Origin: Siphlonurus alternatus
Lineage: Eukaryota > Arthropoda > Insecta > Ephemeroptera > Siphlonuridae
Length of the DNA: 64,000 nt
Direction of reading: 5' to 3'
Assembly: GCA_949825025.1 (NCBI GenBank)
Contig: OX463778.1
Coordinates: 10,220,733 to 10,284,732, forward strand
In this document: piece by piece, positions 37,201 through 53,905 of the stretch
Layout of the letters: each line of letters starts with the position of its first letter
Numbering within the stretch: position 1 is the stretch's first letter
Notes under the pieces: model-generated
The model's input: only the letters and a program-made list of their open reading frames with translations
The model's database searches: none
What the model was told of the DNA's origin: nothing
Program-made: the position numbers and the translations under genes

Positions 37201-39432
37201 GGATCTGCGTGTATTGGAAGATAGGAACACAGGGACGTGTTTTTTCCAGAAATGTTGAATGGGGAATTCTCTTACAACTCAAATTTTAATTTGACAACTA
37301 TATTATGATAGGGTACATATTAACAATAAGTTTGACTTAAGTTTCAACTTTTTAAACTCAAATTTGGGGACTCTGAAGGGATTATTAGAATAGGGGCAAA
37401 ACATGCAACCCGCGCGCAAACCTGAAAATTGTGACGTAGAAACTCCCTAGTTAACACACAACAACTGCCTGATATCATAATTTGAGTGTCAAGGAGTGAT
37501 TGGCAATAAATTTTAGTAACACGATCGAAATCAGCGGGTTTTTCTACCCTAGTATCAATAGTTTTGTCCCTATAATATCAGTTTCCTTTAAGAGTGATAA
37601 TCGAAAATACAAATTTACTGCAGGAAAATTTCGCCTGCTAGGCAGCTTCTACGTCACGTTTTGGCGCGAAATATAAAAGAAGGAAGATTTTTAAAAAATT
37701 CCCATGTCTTCAATTTTGATCATTGAAACTTTTTTGTTTTGGGACATTTAATTTCAAGGCACAGAGCATCTGAAAAAAAAATTAAAATAAATGTAGGAGA
37801 ATTCCCCAATGTTATAGCTAGGTTATAGGTATTATACTGGAGAAAGCTTCGGATAAGTTGGCAGGTAATACCATATCAGGCTTGGACTGGATATAAGGTT
37901 TGAGGTAGAGTTAATCAGGGTTTTCTAACTGACCCCTCCACTTTTTAATCCATGGAGCATTTAAAAAGTGGCCCTTTTTTTCTACGTGGTCCCTACTGCC
38001 TGTTATGTCTGTATATTGTATATGTCTCTGAATGGCTTCTAACATATATCACAGTCTGACCCTGGGTAATACTTTCCATATATTTTATGATTTTCGCCCT
38101 CGTAACTACCCCTTACTCCTCCCCATAGATTGCAATATATTGTACAGTAATCCAGAGAGAGATTTGTTAAAATATCTTTACTTTACTGAGCCTTAATTGA
38201 GTATATTTTTCATTAAGTTGTGGTGTCACTCTTATCAATTTTCCTTTGTTTGAACATCAAACAGCTATATATGATATTTGTTAATTATCAACCTTTAAAT
38301 ATAACATTTTTGGAAGAAAAATGATGTCCAAGACAAAACCCAGAAAATGTTTGTAATAATAATTTTCTAATTTTTTCCATTGTTTTATTAATTTTAAATG
38401 TTATAAAGGAAGAAGAAGGATATTAAACCACAGCATTAAATATCAGCGGAAATTTCAGTGACATAAATTATATTTCCCTTGAAGTTTCACAAGGAGGTGG
38501 GGGAGAGATTATGCATGGCGTCACTTTCGAAAATAAGTGATAAGAAAATTGCTTTAATAAACATATGAAAATTACAGTCAAAGTAATTTGATGTTCCTTC
38601 CGGAAGTAGCCAGAAGTATTAAGTTTGCAGCTCTTCTGTTTGTAATTTAGTTTTAAAACTTTGTAGAGTGTTTTGAAGTAAAAATACTAATCTTCGTATG
38701 AAATTGTAACGCTGAAATATGAATAAGAATAAATGAATGTGAATAAACTTCCAGCAACTTCCGTAAGAAATATCATATAAATTTGGCCGAATTAATTTTC
38801 ATAGCTAATTAATCCAGAGAATATGTATATATGTAAATATGTTATATTCTCATGTTAATCTGTAGAACACTTTTGACACATTAAAATTTCAAAATTTTAT
38901 TAATCTTTCAGAAAGACAGCATACAAATATAATTCATGTTATCAGTCTTTGAAAAAATCTTCAATATATGATACACTTCTTTATCAACCATGATTTGTTT
39001 CACTCTTTTCTTAAACACAGTATAACACTTTCTTCACTTTTTATATAATCTTGTAACTTTTTATTATAAAAGGATTATGCAGAATATAAAGCGGAGTTCC
39101 TTCTCATAGGCTGCCGTTTTATGGCGTTCAAATAATTGAGGATATACGCATGACATCGTCATAATTAAGAAATTAAGGATTTAACATGAACGCCAACCGC
39201 CCCCTGCCCCTCACGGAACTAATATATTAATCCTATATATAATGTTCTTGGTAGTTAAGTAAAGCAATAATCATACATAATTAACATATAATAAAAAAAA
39301 TCATTTTCTGATAAGTTGAAACACATGTAACATTAGATTGCATATCATACTCACCAACTGCATGGTACAGAAGCAGGGCTAGACACACGTGAGGTAATAA
39401 CATCATCTTCAAGATGGTAGGAAGATTTTATC
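28038..39432 (-). CDS. Putative type I transmembrane receptor with phosphotyrosine-motif tail
   Basis: Eleven coding exons on the minus strand join with matching phases into 658 codons including the stop. Start: the first of two ATGs at 39406, after a tgatatttcag acceptor, so a 5' UTR intron precedes. Domains: signal peptide 1-17 (LPHVCLALLLYHAV); Ig-like region ~18-128 (Cys38, Trp53, Cys88 or Cys106); a beta-sandwich/lectin-like region 129-285 (HLLHFSVMAQDSALVYVTY, EQWVHLTVQLV, GGVAWW); a MAM-like half 286-391 (GEGWQEARLEL, NNFFALGGLRQC); a Thr/Ser-rich stalk 392-476; a membrane helix 479-500, then CCCGRK; and a cytoplasmic tail. Tail motifs: Y584EKM (PI3K type), Y594GNI, Y611GNV and Y625GNV (Grb2 YxN type), HY636ATV (ITIM-like) and Y648IY650DDV. 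No kinase domain, so it would signal through recruited SH2 proteins. I know no named orthologue; domain names are by resemblance. Confidence 0.78.
28763..29093. mobile_element. Palindromic element with tRNA-like core, in receptor intron 10
   Basis: Left arm gagaatcgacctcaaaattt, atggatagagggtgc, ctgattattttcag; right arm aacctgaaaaaaatcag, catcctctgtccattt, cttgaggttgatactc. The plus-strand core gctaaaaggataggacc...gacgtgggttcaaatccgac carries a pol III B box (ggttcaaatcc). No ORF. Confidence 0.82.
29254..29547 (-). CDS. Receptor exon 10: transmembrane helix and juxtamembrane tail
   Basis: Acceptor tttcttgcgcag, phase 1. It encodes WFIIAIVSLTALVLVLLILL, then VYCCCGRK (a Cys-rich stop-transfer region, possibly palmitoylated) and a polar tail with WYHRF, DTFDHR, NTYSRH. 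The donor used here, CAAG|GTAACC, is the one that keeps the frame into exon 11. A stronger-looking donor, GAG|GTAAGA at 29192, would extend the exon to 29193, but then reading stops at once. Confidence 0.72.
29871..30020. mobile_element. Palindromic MITE, AAAGCCGGTATTACACGATA family (copy 1)
   Basis: The left end ttaaagccggtattacacga and right end ggtgtaataccgccatta are inverted. The centre has ggagatgaaattttcttgca. The second copy at 44177-44315 shares ends and centre. It lies in receptor intron 9. Confidence 0.83.
30150..30709. mobile_element. Long MITE with TAAAGGTGGATTCACATG ends
   Basis: taaaggtggattcacatggt on the left faces ccatctgaatccgcctta on the right. Inner pairs include gcgacgcgaataatgcgcat and gcggcc blocks. 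A ~300-bp unrelated GC-richer piece interrupts the arms. Related ends recur several times at 55590-56122. Located in receptor intron 9. Confidence 0.75.
30984..31238 (-). CDS. Receptor exon 9: Ser/Thr-rich stalk
   Basis: Acceptor tggttttctttcag, donor T|GTAAGT, phase 1 in and out. It encodes EHRVRTLDVPLNPSVSAIC, TSLKSGQSDTKTLELSR and a mucin-like stretch TTFSTTTSSAGPSTTEL, then an acidic HLEEAESKE just outside the membrane. Confidence 0.8.
31409..31576. mobile_element. hAT-like MITE (CAGGCGCGGATCCAG ends)
   Basis: CAGGCGCGGATCCAG and CTGGATCCGCGCCTG are perfect inverted ends. The flanks gtaatggc and gcaatgtc match at six of eight positions, compatible with an aged 8-bp target duplication as made by hAT transposases. 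The interior has a G-run/C-run hairpin and no ORF. Located in receptor intron 8. Confidence 0.8.
31925..32069 (-). CDS. Receptor exon 8: MAM-like domain, second part
   Basis: Acceptor ggttcttgcag, donor G|GTAAGC, phase 0 in and 1 out. It encodes RGEGWQEARLELPGPADT, YQVSITPPAGT and NNFFALGGLRQCNLQ. W-x-x-A-x-x-x-L, a YQV strand and a final Gly-rich block ending in Cys follow the MAM C-terminal pattern. Confidence 0.8.
32181..32353 (-). CDS. Receptor exon 7: MAM-like domain, first part
   Basis: Acceptor tttccactccag, donor AAG|GTTTGT, phase 1 in and 0 out. It encodes YAVMQATSVTPLSGTFRYD, GDSGAACLALLYYSKHGDAS and AGFGAATNHVLK. CLxLLYYxxHGxxS is reminiscent of the CLxFWYHMYG core of MAM domains. 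Confidence 0.78.
32420..32552. mobile_element. Palindromic MITE, GCAGCCTTGTTAATC family (copy 2)
   Basis: gaaaaatttcccacttgcag and ccttgttaatca pair with gggcatggcgattaac, aaagggaaattttccg and gacgactgtac. The right arm has lost part of the aaggctgc block. Located in receptor intron 6. Confidence 0.78.
32983..33187 (-). CDS. Receptor exon 6: ectodomain beta-rich segment
   Basis: Acceptor cgttgtttcag, donor T|GTGAGT, phase 0 in and 1 out. It encodes QSGKVLNSEQWVHLTVQLV, RRVTMQLLRGTESLLQ, GSLASITITLRSAGG and VAWWKSHN. Alternating hydrophobic strands fit a jelly-roll/LamG-like sandwich. Confidence 0.82.
34209..34335 (-). CDS. Receptor exon 5: ectodomain
   Basis: Acceptor atgtttgcag, donor TAT|GTGAGT, phase 2 in and 0 out. 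It encodes GKHDSLKTNLITLDEAQGTG, SAILTCPDRSS and TPQQCSRTSATY, with two cysteines likely to be disulfide bonded. Confidence 0.8.
34395..34782 (-). mobile_element. 5S-derived SINE with a second, inverted 5S head
   Basis: Minus-strand head near 34782: gcagtgcaatgaccgttt, agatcaccgaagttaagc, acgtcgaacgtggttagtac, aaatgggtgacc, a close 5S rRNA match including GAAGTTAAGC and GGTTAGTACTT. The body follows leftwards to ~34443. There, instead of a tail, a plus-strand 5S head (ttgaccggttcttgttagat, caccgaagtaaagctacg) is joined at gtgg|tag. Located in receptor intron 4. Confidence 0.8.
35022..35160 (-). CDS. Receptor exon 4: ectodomain beta-rich segment
   Basis: Acceptor ccgtttcag, donor GG|GTAACC, phase 1 in and phase 2 out. 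It encodes HFPMSYVSPTREINRTINF and HLLHFSVMAQDSALVYVTY. The FSV.A.D..L..TY pattern resembles FAMeT/lectin-like sandwich domains of invertebrates; this is only a resemblance. NRT is a glycosylation sequon. Confidence 0.8.
35585..35905. mobile_element. GCAGCCTTGTTAATC-family MITE split by a hAT-like MITE
   Basis: The outer halves are ctttttgcagccttgttaat (35609-) and ggtttaaaggctgcaaatgg ... gacgactgg. Between them, 35640-35826, lies a caggcgcggatccag-type element (here cagaggcgcggatccag ... ctgaatcagcgcctg). gtgata precedes and follows the insert, a probable target duplication. Located in receptor intron 3. Confidence 0.8.
35965..36035. repeat. Short hairpin repeat
   Basis: cagcccttgaccctgtcttg and taaagctgatagc pair with gctttactagaca and gacagggtcaagggctg around agctaatagct. 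About 70 bp, near-perfect. Confidence 0.75.
36191..36367 (-). CDS. Receptor exon 3: ectodomain, Cys-containing
   Basis: Acceptor gtttgttctccag, donor C|GTAAGT, phase 1 in and out. It encodes GRYEHSSLGKGVSHK, PLTCDDRDTNSLTGF, NNWKCLWSAVLVETQ and FGPVLDYRWE. Cys88 and Cys106 could pair with Cys38 or each other. Confidence 0.8.
36600..36738. mobile_element. Partial hAT-like MITE
   Basis: cacctataaggtcaataata, ggggaaatgtct, aatttaaaatctggggggtg and agccctt...cccctgaatccaacctg parallel the interior and one end of the 35.6-kb copy, with the left end lost. Located in receptor intron 2. A similar degraded copy may lie at 33405-33540. Confidence 0.5.
36875..37030 (-). CDS. Receptor exon 2: Ig-like N-terminal half
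   Basis: Acceptor tgtttcgtcag, donor CAG|GTACGG, phase 1 in and out. It encodes ESTVVLQTATSTNSSL, VQLTCVLNGS and AAAWTFQGSPF. The LTC...W spacing (Cys38, Trp53) is Ig-like. N-glycosylation sequons NSS and NGS are visible. Confidence 0.8.
39355..39432 (-). CDS. Receptor exon 1: signal peptide
   Basis: After the atttcag acceptor, 26 nt of 5' UTR lead to ATGATG at 39406. The frame MMLLPHVCLALLLYHAV is a short hydrophobic signal sequence. The donor TTG|GTGAGT leaves phase 1, as the next exon requires (G|AG). Non-coding first exon and promoter lie further right and are not identified. Confidence 0.75.
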
Positions 39433-41991
39433 CTGAAATATCAAATGTTAAGTATTATATATTTTTAGTTGAGTGGCATATGTAAAATTCTTAAAGATGT
39501 ATCTTTACTAGAAATATATAGTACTGTTTTTAATATTTTCGGTTATAATTTTGAGATAAAGTTGTATAATAATAATATAATAATCAATGGCAGCTAGATA
39601 CATGATTGGAGGAGATAAAGGATTTGGTCCTTATCCAGCAATATTATCTTAAAATCAGTATCATATAATCTGCATTCGCGAGTTTAATAGTTGCATCTAG
39701 TCATGTATTTTTTTTTCAGCTATTTATATTTTTAACCACAGTAAAATACAATCTACATTTTATTCCTCATTCAAAATTTGCTATACCAAAGTTATATATG
39801 TTTCTGTTATTTTATATAATATTATGTCAAATACATTCCTATACTAACATTGTATAATTAAATCTTCATCCACCTGGAATAATACGAACGTTTTGACAGA
39901 TTAGGGTAATAGCTACATACCCTGCATGACAGGTTTGTGGTATTGTTTAATTTTTGCGTATAAACTACCAATGACTGATAGAAAAGTAAGTAAAGTGATA
40001 ACGTTACAAACACGACGAAAACTTAAATTAATATGACGGCCAGTGTATACTGGATGCTGTTAGCTTCACACCTACTTCCCTATATAAAAATGTGCATCAT
40101 CTCTTTGTCAATTTTGACTCTGTAACTTTAGTTATATAATATACAGTATAAAATAGTATAAATTAAAGAATATCCATATCTATTTTCTTAGGATGCAAAT
40201 TTGGAGAGGTACGAAAATAAGTTCCATATTATAGACTGACTTGAAATTGACCCCGGCCACAAACAAAGCAGAAATATAGCGTTCGTATTATTCCGTTTTT
40301 TGTACAGAAGACTGCTTTTGATACGTTCTAGTGATATTATACTTGCTTGAGCCAAGACGCGATGCCAACTGATTGATTGAGATGAAGTGAAGTTATAGTC
40401 GAATGTTGGAGGTCTGCACCCTATAATATACCTAGCTTTTGACCGCTCTATAAATAAGGAAGTTCTCGCTTTAACATGCAGGATGGACTTAGGACCGCAA
40501 TTACCGCAAAAACTCTCCAAGAAACTTCCGCGTTAAGCCTCTATGCATGCTTTTTAGTTAATTTAATTATAATGGAAAGATGTTTGAGCTTTAGAACATC
40601 TATAATTGCACACATATTATAAACTATTGAAAAATAATCGAGGTAGAACTTGTTATATAATGAAATGTAATGCATCTCATAATTTCTCATCCTAAAGATT
40701 GTCGGGTACCCGAGGGTGTATCATGTTATATGGACTCCAGCCCTTCCTGCAATGACCTTTTGGACACCCTCCGTCCCTGTTACCAGATTCTAGTCCTAGC
40801 TTGAGATAAAAAAAAAAAAAAAAAAAATTATATTGCAAAAATATATAAAAAAAAAATACTTGTATATGAAAAGTCACTACTTATAATTTTTTGATATATA
40901 CTTGTATATATATTTTATTATAATATACGTACTGTATATTATTTATATTATATAGCATATAATTTAGGCTAGAACAAGTATTATACAAGATTTAATACAA
41001 TAATTAAAATTATGAAAATTTCTTCAAATATGTTCTCATTCATCATAATTAACCTATAACTTGCGACAATTAACACTATAATAGTTTACTGTTCTCTACA
41101 TACTTATGAAGCTGAAATTTTCATAAATTATTATAAACTTAATTACTCTCGTCATATCACCGAAGTCAACAATGCGAGCTTGCATTGGTTAGTAGTTGGA
41201 TGCGTGACGACGATTTTCGACTAAAATCACGCTTCTCCTACTCAAGAGTAAATTGTTGTGCTTTATTTATATACTTTGCATATAGCTTTTGAACCATTCT
41301 ATTGACAAAAGCTGTAGCGGTCATACTGAACTCAAGTTTCCATGGTTCCCTCAGTTACTGGTTTATGAGGGGATGCGTTCACTATAAAGTAGTTTCGAAT
41401 GAGCCTACAAAACGCATGAACAAATCAGGGTTTCGGTATAGAGTCGGCTAAGTAGACAAAGCTAGGAATTAGAAGTATAAATACATATATATAACAATTA
41501 TATATACAATCAAGTTTACCCAATTGATGCATATAGATGAAAAAAATTGTAACCTAAAATTCAGTATTTAATATTTTATTGCGGTACGTGTTTCGTTTTA
41601 AAGGAAAATCCTTTGTTGACAGAGATATATCATTTTGTAAACTTCCTGTGTCCGGGATTAGAAAATTGACTCTTAATTAATCGTCACAGCAGTTTGGGAA
41701 ATAACACTGCAGCGTTGAACTTATTCTTATAATATATTGCATGGTTCACAAATTCAATCATTACGATCGATTTTGCTAAATATTTTATGACTTGGAGAGC
41801 ATGCAGTACGTTCTAATTGAAATGATATCTCTTCTGCTACACATAACCACAATAAGCATGACCAAGAGATATGGATTAAAATTTTGACGTGACATTCTTA
41901 TACTTTGAAAAAGAAATTTTCACAATATAAGCATTTAGATAAACATTTATTTCATTATTGAAAATATTCATCTCCACAGAAATTGTAAGAT
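39433..41991. other. Region upstream of the receptor gene, no coding exon seen
   Basis: The receptor's non-coding first exon and promoter should lie here, because exon 1 starts at a splice acceptor. I cannot place them. A GC-richer piece at 40190-40530 has only weak frames. The rest is AT-rich and repetitive. Confidence 0.5.
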
Positions 41992-42140
41992 GTGCACCTT
42001 TTTGGACACCACGAACTTTAATTACTCCTGCTTTTTGTTTGTAGGTGTTTTACCACAAATTACCACACACTGCACACAGTCTATGGAAGCGAAATATTGC
42101 ATGAAGCTGCAGCTCTAGCAAGTGAAGCAGCTATAAGGAG
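41992..42140. mobile_element. Palindromic MITE, GGAGTAAAGT family (copy 3, shortened)
   Basis: tgtgcacctttttggacacc, acgaactttaattactcctg, gtaggtgttttaccaca and gctgcagctctagcaagtg follow the family order. The ttgatattgatag core is deleted. Confidence 0.7.
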
Positions 42141-42613
42141 TATAGTATAGTGGAGTATAAGTCATATAATTATACTATCTAGAGTTGTACAAGAAAGTGT
42201 CCTTTTATGAGTTTTTAACATGTCATTCGATTGAATGCATTTTTCGTATAAATTTTTTCTCGAAAGATGTTTGCATTATGCCATAGCCGTCTGAGGGCTA
42301 TGATTATGCTTCTTCATCTGACTTCTTCATCTCTCAACAGAGGCCTCTAGTGTCCTAAAATGTATACTTCATTCACAAGTCAGTCAAGTCATATATGCAT
42401 GTGTATAAACTTAATATTATATAATGTATAATATATATGGCACATATTGTAAATCATATCACAATATATTATATAATACAGCATATAATTATATAGTCAT
42501 ATAGAGCTGATTTTAAAATGTTTTTTACTGTTATATCAGCAGTATAATATTATTATAATATATATATAATTAATTTAAAAAAATATGTTGAATTTATATT
42601 GAATTTAATATAC

Positions 42614-42617
<4 letters not shown>

Positions 42618-42684
<67 letters not shown>
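42618..42684. repeat. (TA)n microsatellite
   Basis: About 33 TA units within a TA-rich tract. Confidence 0.93.
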
Positions 42685-42690
<6 letters not shown>

Positions 42691-43730
42691 TTATAATTAT
42701 GATGTGCAAATGGATAATTAAAGCCATGTAGACAAATTTACTGTAAATTAATTAAGATTAGAAATATTTATATACTAATTTTGCACCTGATGCTGTAATA
42801 TAAAAATTGAAAAGAATTTGTGAATTAATTAGGGAGCTAAGGGTCATATATAAAAGACATAGTCCAAGAATAGATTTATAATTTAAGATCATGTGCATGC
42901 AGTGCTTAAAAAAAGGAAACAAGAAATTTCTTCATGCTGCCTAAATTAAATTAAAAGTAATGTATAAAAATGATGATTTATGCAAGATATATTTTTTTAT
43001 CGAATGAAAAGTTCAACAAAAATTATTACTTCATCATTTTATAAATAAAAATGCTATATAAGAAAAGAATTTACTCAATTACAAATTTAATAGCCATACA
43101 AAATTTAAAATTCATATCATGCATATCATTTAAATATATAAAACTCAGCAAATTCCCCGTGTATTGCGCTTTATTTGCACGGCTGCACGCGGCGCGCGAC
43201 ATCAGTGTACGTGTTTCACGGCACGCAGTTCGCGGACACGATGGACATTGGCGATTCAACTTGGGTGTCATTCAGATCAGCCAATGAGATTAAAAAAGAG
43301 ATCGCAATCTGAAGAGGACACCGTGAATCGTTGATCTTTCACCACGATAAATAGATTTTATAATGTACACTGCTTAGCAGATAAAGTTAAACACAAAATT
43401 ATTTATTTTAATAATTTATTTGAGAAATATAAAGTACAAATAATTACAGCAATGAAATTACTTGAAAAATTGGTAAGATTAGAGTAGATTAAGACTGCAT
43501 GGAAACAGTATCAACTAAGTTCAATGAAAACTCAAGAAACTTTTATAGAAAAAATTCAATAAAGTACCGCGTTGAAAAAAGAATATCTCAACCCGACTAT
43601 CTTATTACAAAGAAAAAAGAGAACCGATATATCTGAAAATCAATTATCTTAGTTTGACGGTCATGACTATTATACGAGTATCTTGGAATATCTTAAAGAA
43701 GAGGTTTAAAATCCAACATAGTGATATATT
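42685..43730. other. Non-coding stretch with a small GC-rich island
   Basis: Mostly AT-rich. 43160-43280 is GC-richer with several CG dinucleotides (gcacgcggcgcgcgacatc), but neither strand shows a motif or a clear splice-bounded frame. It could be a decayed exon or promoter. Confidence 0.4.
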
Positions 43731-43988
43731 ACAGAATTGAATATATAGAGGGTGCAAAGTTATGGCACTCCGATTATTTTTACAGATCTTTTAGAGGCAA
43801 AGTTCAGGTTTGAACTCATGCCCCTTTTAGTTTTTCTAGTTATCCCTGTCTTTTTTGTAGTTTCAATATTTTTTTAAAAAAGTATTTTTTGGGCTCTAAA
43901 AAAAAAAAAAACTGAAAAAAAAAATCAAAGTATAGCATAAATTTGCACTTCTATTCATTTCTACAATATTTTTTTTAACTGCATGATT
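43731..43988. mobile_element. Degraded palindromic element (tRNA-core family)
   Basis: tatagagggtgcaaagttat and tccgattatttttacag face aactgaaaaaaaaaatcaaa and tagcataaatttgcactt. A minus-strand B-box remnant (caggtttgaactcatgcccc) lies in the middle. Diverged from the other copies. Confidence 0.65.
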
Positions 43989-44176
43989 CCCCATTCCGGA
44001 TATAACAAAACTATATATGGTATTTGAATATTAATATACTATAAATTGTTATTACTGTACACATAATTATAGATTATATTTATATTTTTATGTCTTGCAA
44101 AGTAAAATCAAAGAATTAATATAGATATTAATTCTTTGGTAAGATATTTGATTCTCATCAATTTAATTTCATACGA

Positions 44177-44315
44177 TTAAAGCCGGTATTACACGATATA
44201 ATTATATAATTTTGCATAAAATTTTTCTTATGAACTCCTATTTTTTGTATATGGAGATGAAATTTTCTTGCAAGGAAAAATTATATGCAAAATTGTATTG
44301 TGTAATACCAGCTTA
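44177..44315. mobile_element. Palindromic MITE, AAAGCCGGTATTACACGATA family (copy 2)
   Basis: ttaaagccggtattacacga at the left and tgtgtaataccagctta at the right, with ggagatgaaattttcttgca in the centre, as at 29871-30020. About 139 bp. Confidence 0.83.
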
Positions 44316-44553
44316 ACTCAAAGCTTTTTTTTATTAACAATTCAAAACACTTTCTTTGTGAGTAATTGCATGCATGGGCATGCATGGTGCGTTCTTTTAG
44401 CAAAAAGGGGTAGTATTGAATTGACCATATATCATGAAACGAGTTTTTAAGTGCAATTTGTAGAGGTATTCATCGCTTTTTTTGAAATAGAAGAAAAAAT
44501 CACGCGAATTAAAAACAAAAACTGACATTAACATGTCATGGAGACTGGAGACT

Positions 44554-44662
<109 letters not shown>

Positions 44663-45161
44663 AATTTTAAAACAACAAATATTGCACATAATTATAATTA
44701 AATATTTATAGAAATCGTCATACTATCAGCAGCATGTCTCTTTTAGTGGATTCTCCAAAACTCTCAATGCTGCAATACAACTATATTATACAATTCTATC
44801 AGTGAACTGCGAATACATAATAAAATAATTTAATTTACATTAACCAATGAAATTGTAAGAAATATATTTTATATATTTCCAATGTTTTGTTTAAGAAATG
44901 TGAAACTGTGTATACAATTATTAAGTTAAGCCAATAGTTTCTCAGGTAAGTTGCACGTGGCTTTAAGTTTCCTCCAATCAGGTATCAAGAGGCGTGGTCT
45001 AAATACTATGCCTCCTTGTAGTAGTATTTTTTGTAGTGTAGATGTTACAGAGCTAAGTCAGTCGCGTGTGGAGTCTCGTGAAGCAAAGGTGTGATAGATC
45101 GCGACGGTCATAATCATCAGGTGAGTACGAACACGCACAGGTGTGGGGGTGCATGTCACTT

Positions 45162-45490
45162 GATGTACACTTGTCGTCTTAGAAAATGTCCCACTTGCAG
45201 CCTTGTTAATCACCATGCCATGTGTAGTTCTTATGAGACAAAAGGTACATTTATCTCCTCGGAAAATTTCCCTTTACAGCCTTTTTAATCACCATGCACT
45301 GTGTAATTCTTACGGGGTATGGTGATTAAAGAGGCTGTAAAGAGAAATTTTCCGAAGCGACGAATGTACAGTCAGTCGTCGTCCTGGAAAATTTCTCACT
45401 TGCAGCCTTGTTAATCACCATGCCCTGTGTGTAATTCTTATACGAGGCATGTTGATTAAAGGGAAATTTTCCAAAGAAACGAATGTACCT
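45162..45490. mobile_element. Three adjacent GCAGCCTTGTTAATC-family MITE copies
   Basis: Copy a (45162-45240) is a half; copy b (45244-45371) is complete; copy c (45371-45490) has a shortened right arm. All share gaaaat(t)tcccacttgcag-type arms, ccttgttaatcaccatgcc and a terminal gacgaatgtac. Copies b and c share their boundary gtaca. Confidence 0.82.
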
Positions 45491-45510
45491 TTTGATTCAT
45501 CAAGTAGGTA

Positions 45511-45702
45511 CACCTCTTAATTGACACCACGAACTTTACTCCTGCTTTGTTTGTAATCGTTACCATGCACGTAGTCTATGAATGTGTGATGAACCAAAAC
45601 TATTTTGATATTGATAGAATTAATCTTTTTCTTACCTCACACAAAATTGCAAATCTGCATCTCTCTGTAGAGCTGCAGGTGAGGAGGAAATAAAGTTCCC
45701 TT
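45511..45702. mobile_element. Palindromic MITE, GGAGTAAAGT family (copy 4)
   Basis: gtacacctcttaattgacac, cacgaactttactcctgct, tttgatattgatagaat and gtagagctgcaggtgagga, ending in aataaagttccc. It starts about 20 bp after the preceding MITE cluster. Confidence 0.8.
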
Positions 45703-52156
<6,454 letters not shown>

Positions 52157-52705
52157 CTATACAAGCATAAAATATCACTTTAAAACACATTCAATTGAAA
52201 CTAGAACCGCCTCTAGACTGGATAGCCACTGAAATCTTACATTGTATGCTGATTCAGCAGAGGTAAAATTAGCATTGTAGTCATGATCGGGACAGCTGGT
52301 CCGGACACGACATGAACAAAGCGGCTGTCAGTCAATCAATCAGCGCTGGATTACAATTAGAGAAAGGAGGTAGATTAGTGATCAATATAGATCACGTTAC
52401 AAACTAGTTAGGTTTTAGTCAATCATTAATAAAATATCGATGACCAATGAAATTTCTCACGTACTGTCAATATGGTTTTTATTTATTACATTTAGTAATG
52501 TGACTCATAGAAGTTTTATTAAAAAAAAATGTAGTACTAATTAATGTGTGTAATTATAGTAGTAAGAAAATAATATGAATTGATTTGTATTAATGAAAGA
52601 ATAATGACGTAGTCCTAAAAGCTTCAGTAGGAGTATAATATATTCTGACTAAAGGTATACATTGATGATGTCATCGTATACCTTGCCTATCTATTATATT
52701 TTTTT

Positions 52706-52925
52706 TTCGGATCGTCCCTCGTCCGGAATAATAAGCTATCTGCCTATTCGTTAATTGCAATAAAGAGCAATCTGTTACTTCAAGTGAGCGCAAAAATGAA
52801 CTTTATGTTAAATAACCATATACAACTCATGATTGCGCTCACCTGAAATAGCAGATAGTTATTGCAACAAAATTCTAGTAAGCAGATATCTCATTATTCC
52901 GGACGAGCTGCTGTCACTCGAAAGG
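52706..52925. mobile_element. Palindromic MITE, GATCGTCCCTCGTCC family (copy 2)
   Basis: ggatcgtccctcgtccggaa and taataagctatctgcc face agcagatatctcatta and ttccggacgagctgctg. Inside, tacttcaagtgagcgcaa pairs with tgcgctcacctgaaat. About 200 bp and better preserved than the 3763 copy. Confidence 0.78.
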
Positions 52926-53905
52926 AAATACAGAGCATACCAGTGAGCGTATATCCTCGACTGTGCTAGAGTTCAATTAAGTTATTCATGATCATTAAGC
53001 AAAAGGGTGTCAATCCACATAAAAAATACGGCAACAGATTTAGCACTCGGTTCTGTCGGTTCTGGAAGGAAAGGAACGAATTAATTCCTATATAAGCACC
53101 GTAATGTTAAGTTTGTATAGCACTAGGGAGATTTACGGGGGGGGGGGGGGGGATTATACCTCTCAAGCAAGCCAAAGTATTTCAGAACCGTATATTGGGA
53201 GGAGGGGGGGGGGTCCGGCCTCAATGGACTTCAGTATAATACTACTATCGAATTCAAAAAGGTGTATCCCTGAATAGCATACAAGTTTCATAAGGAGAAA
53301 GAGGTTCATATTTTTGGTTCTGATACTAGTCCATTATGATATTATATGCAGTATATATAATATTCCAATTGATCGAAATGTGACGTAATAATTATAATGC
53401 GTAGAGCATCTTGTCGGACATGACGAGTTCATTTTTTATTTAATATACAAATAGTGAAAGGAAAAGAATGAACAATAAGAATTTGTAATTATATACTGGC
53501 ACAATTTAAGAACTATTATAATATATAATTATAGATTATAGCTATAATACTTTTATTGCAAATAACGTCATAAAAATAATCCATGACATATTAAAACTAC
53601 TTTTTTTAAATAAGCTAAGTGCAATAATTAAAAATAATAATAACACAAGAAACTACCGTTGTATTGTATTATAAAAGCCACTCAAAAGATTTACATCACA
53701 TACCGGAGTATAAAAAATTAATGTGTCCACCATAATGTTCCAAGCAGGTTTTTAATCTCGACGTGTGACATCGTGCCACTGCCAACTTTATGGGCGAGAA
53801 AGGAGAAGTTTGTCAAACGTACACCTGGAAACCACGAACTTTAACCCAACAATATTACTGCACTTCTTATATATAACAGACAAAGAGATTATGCACATTT
53901 GCAGT
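52926..53905. other. Non-coding stretch with two G runs
   Basis: Two long G-rich runs at 53137-53152 and 53198-53214. A partial ccacgaactttaaccc at 53850 resembles the GGAGTAAAGT MITE end. No supported gene. Confidence 0.45.
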
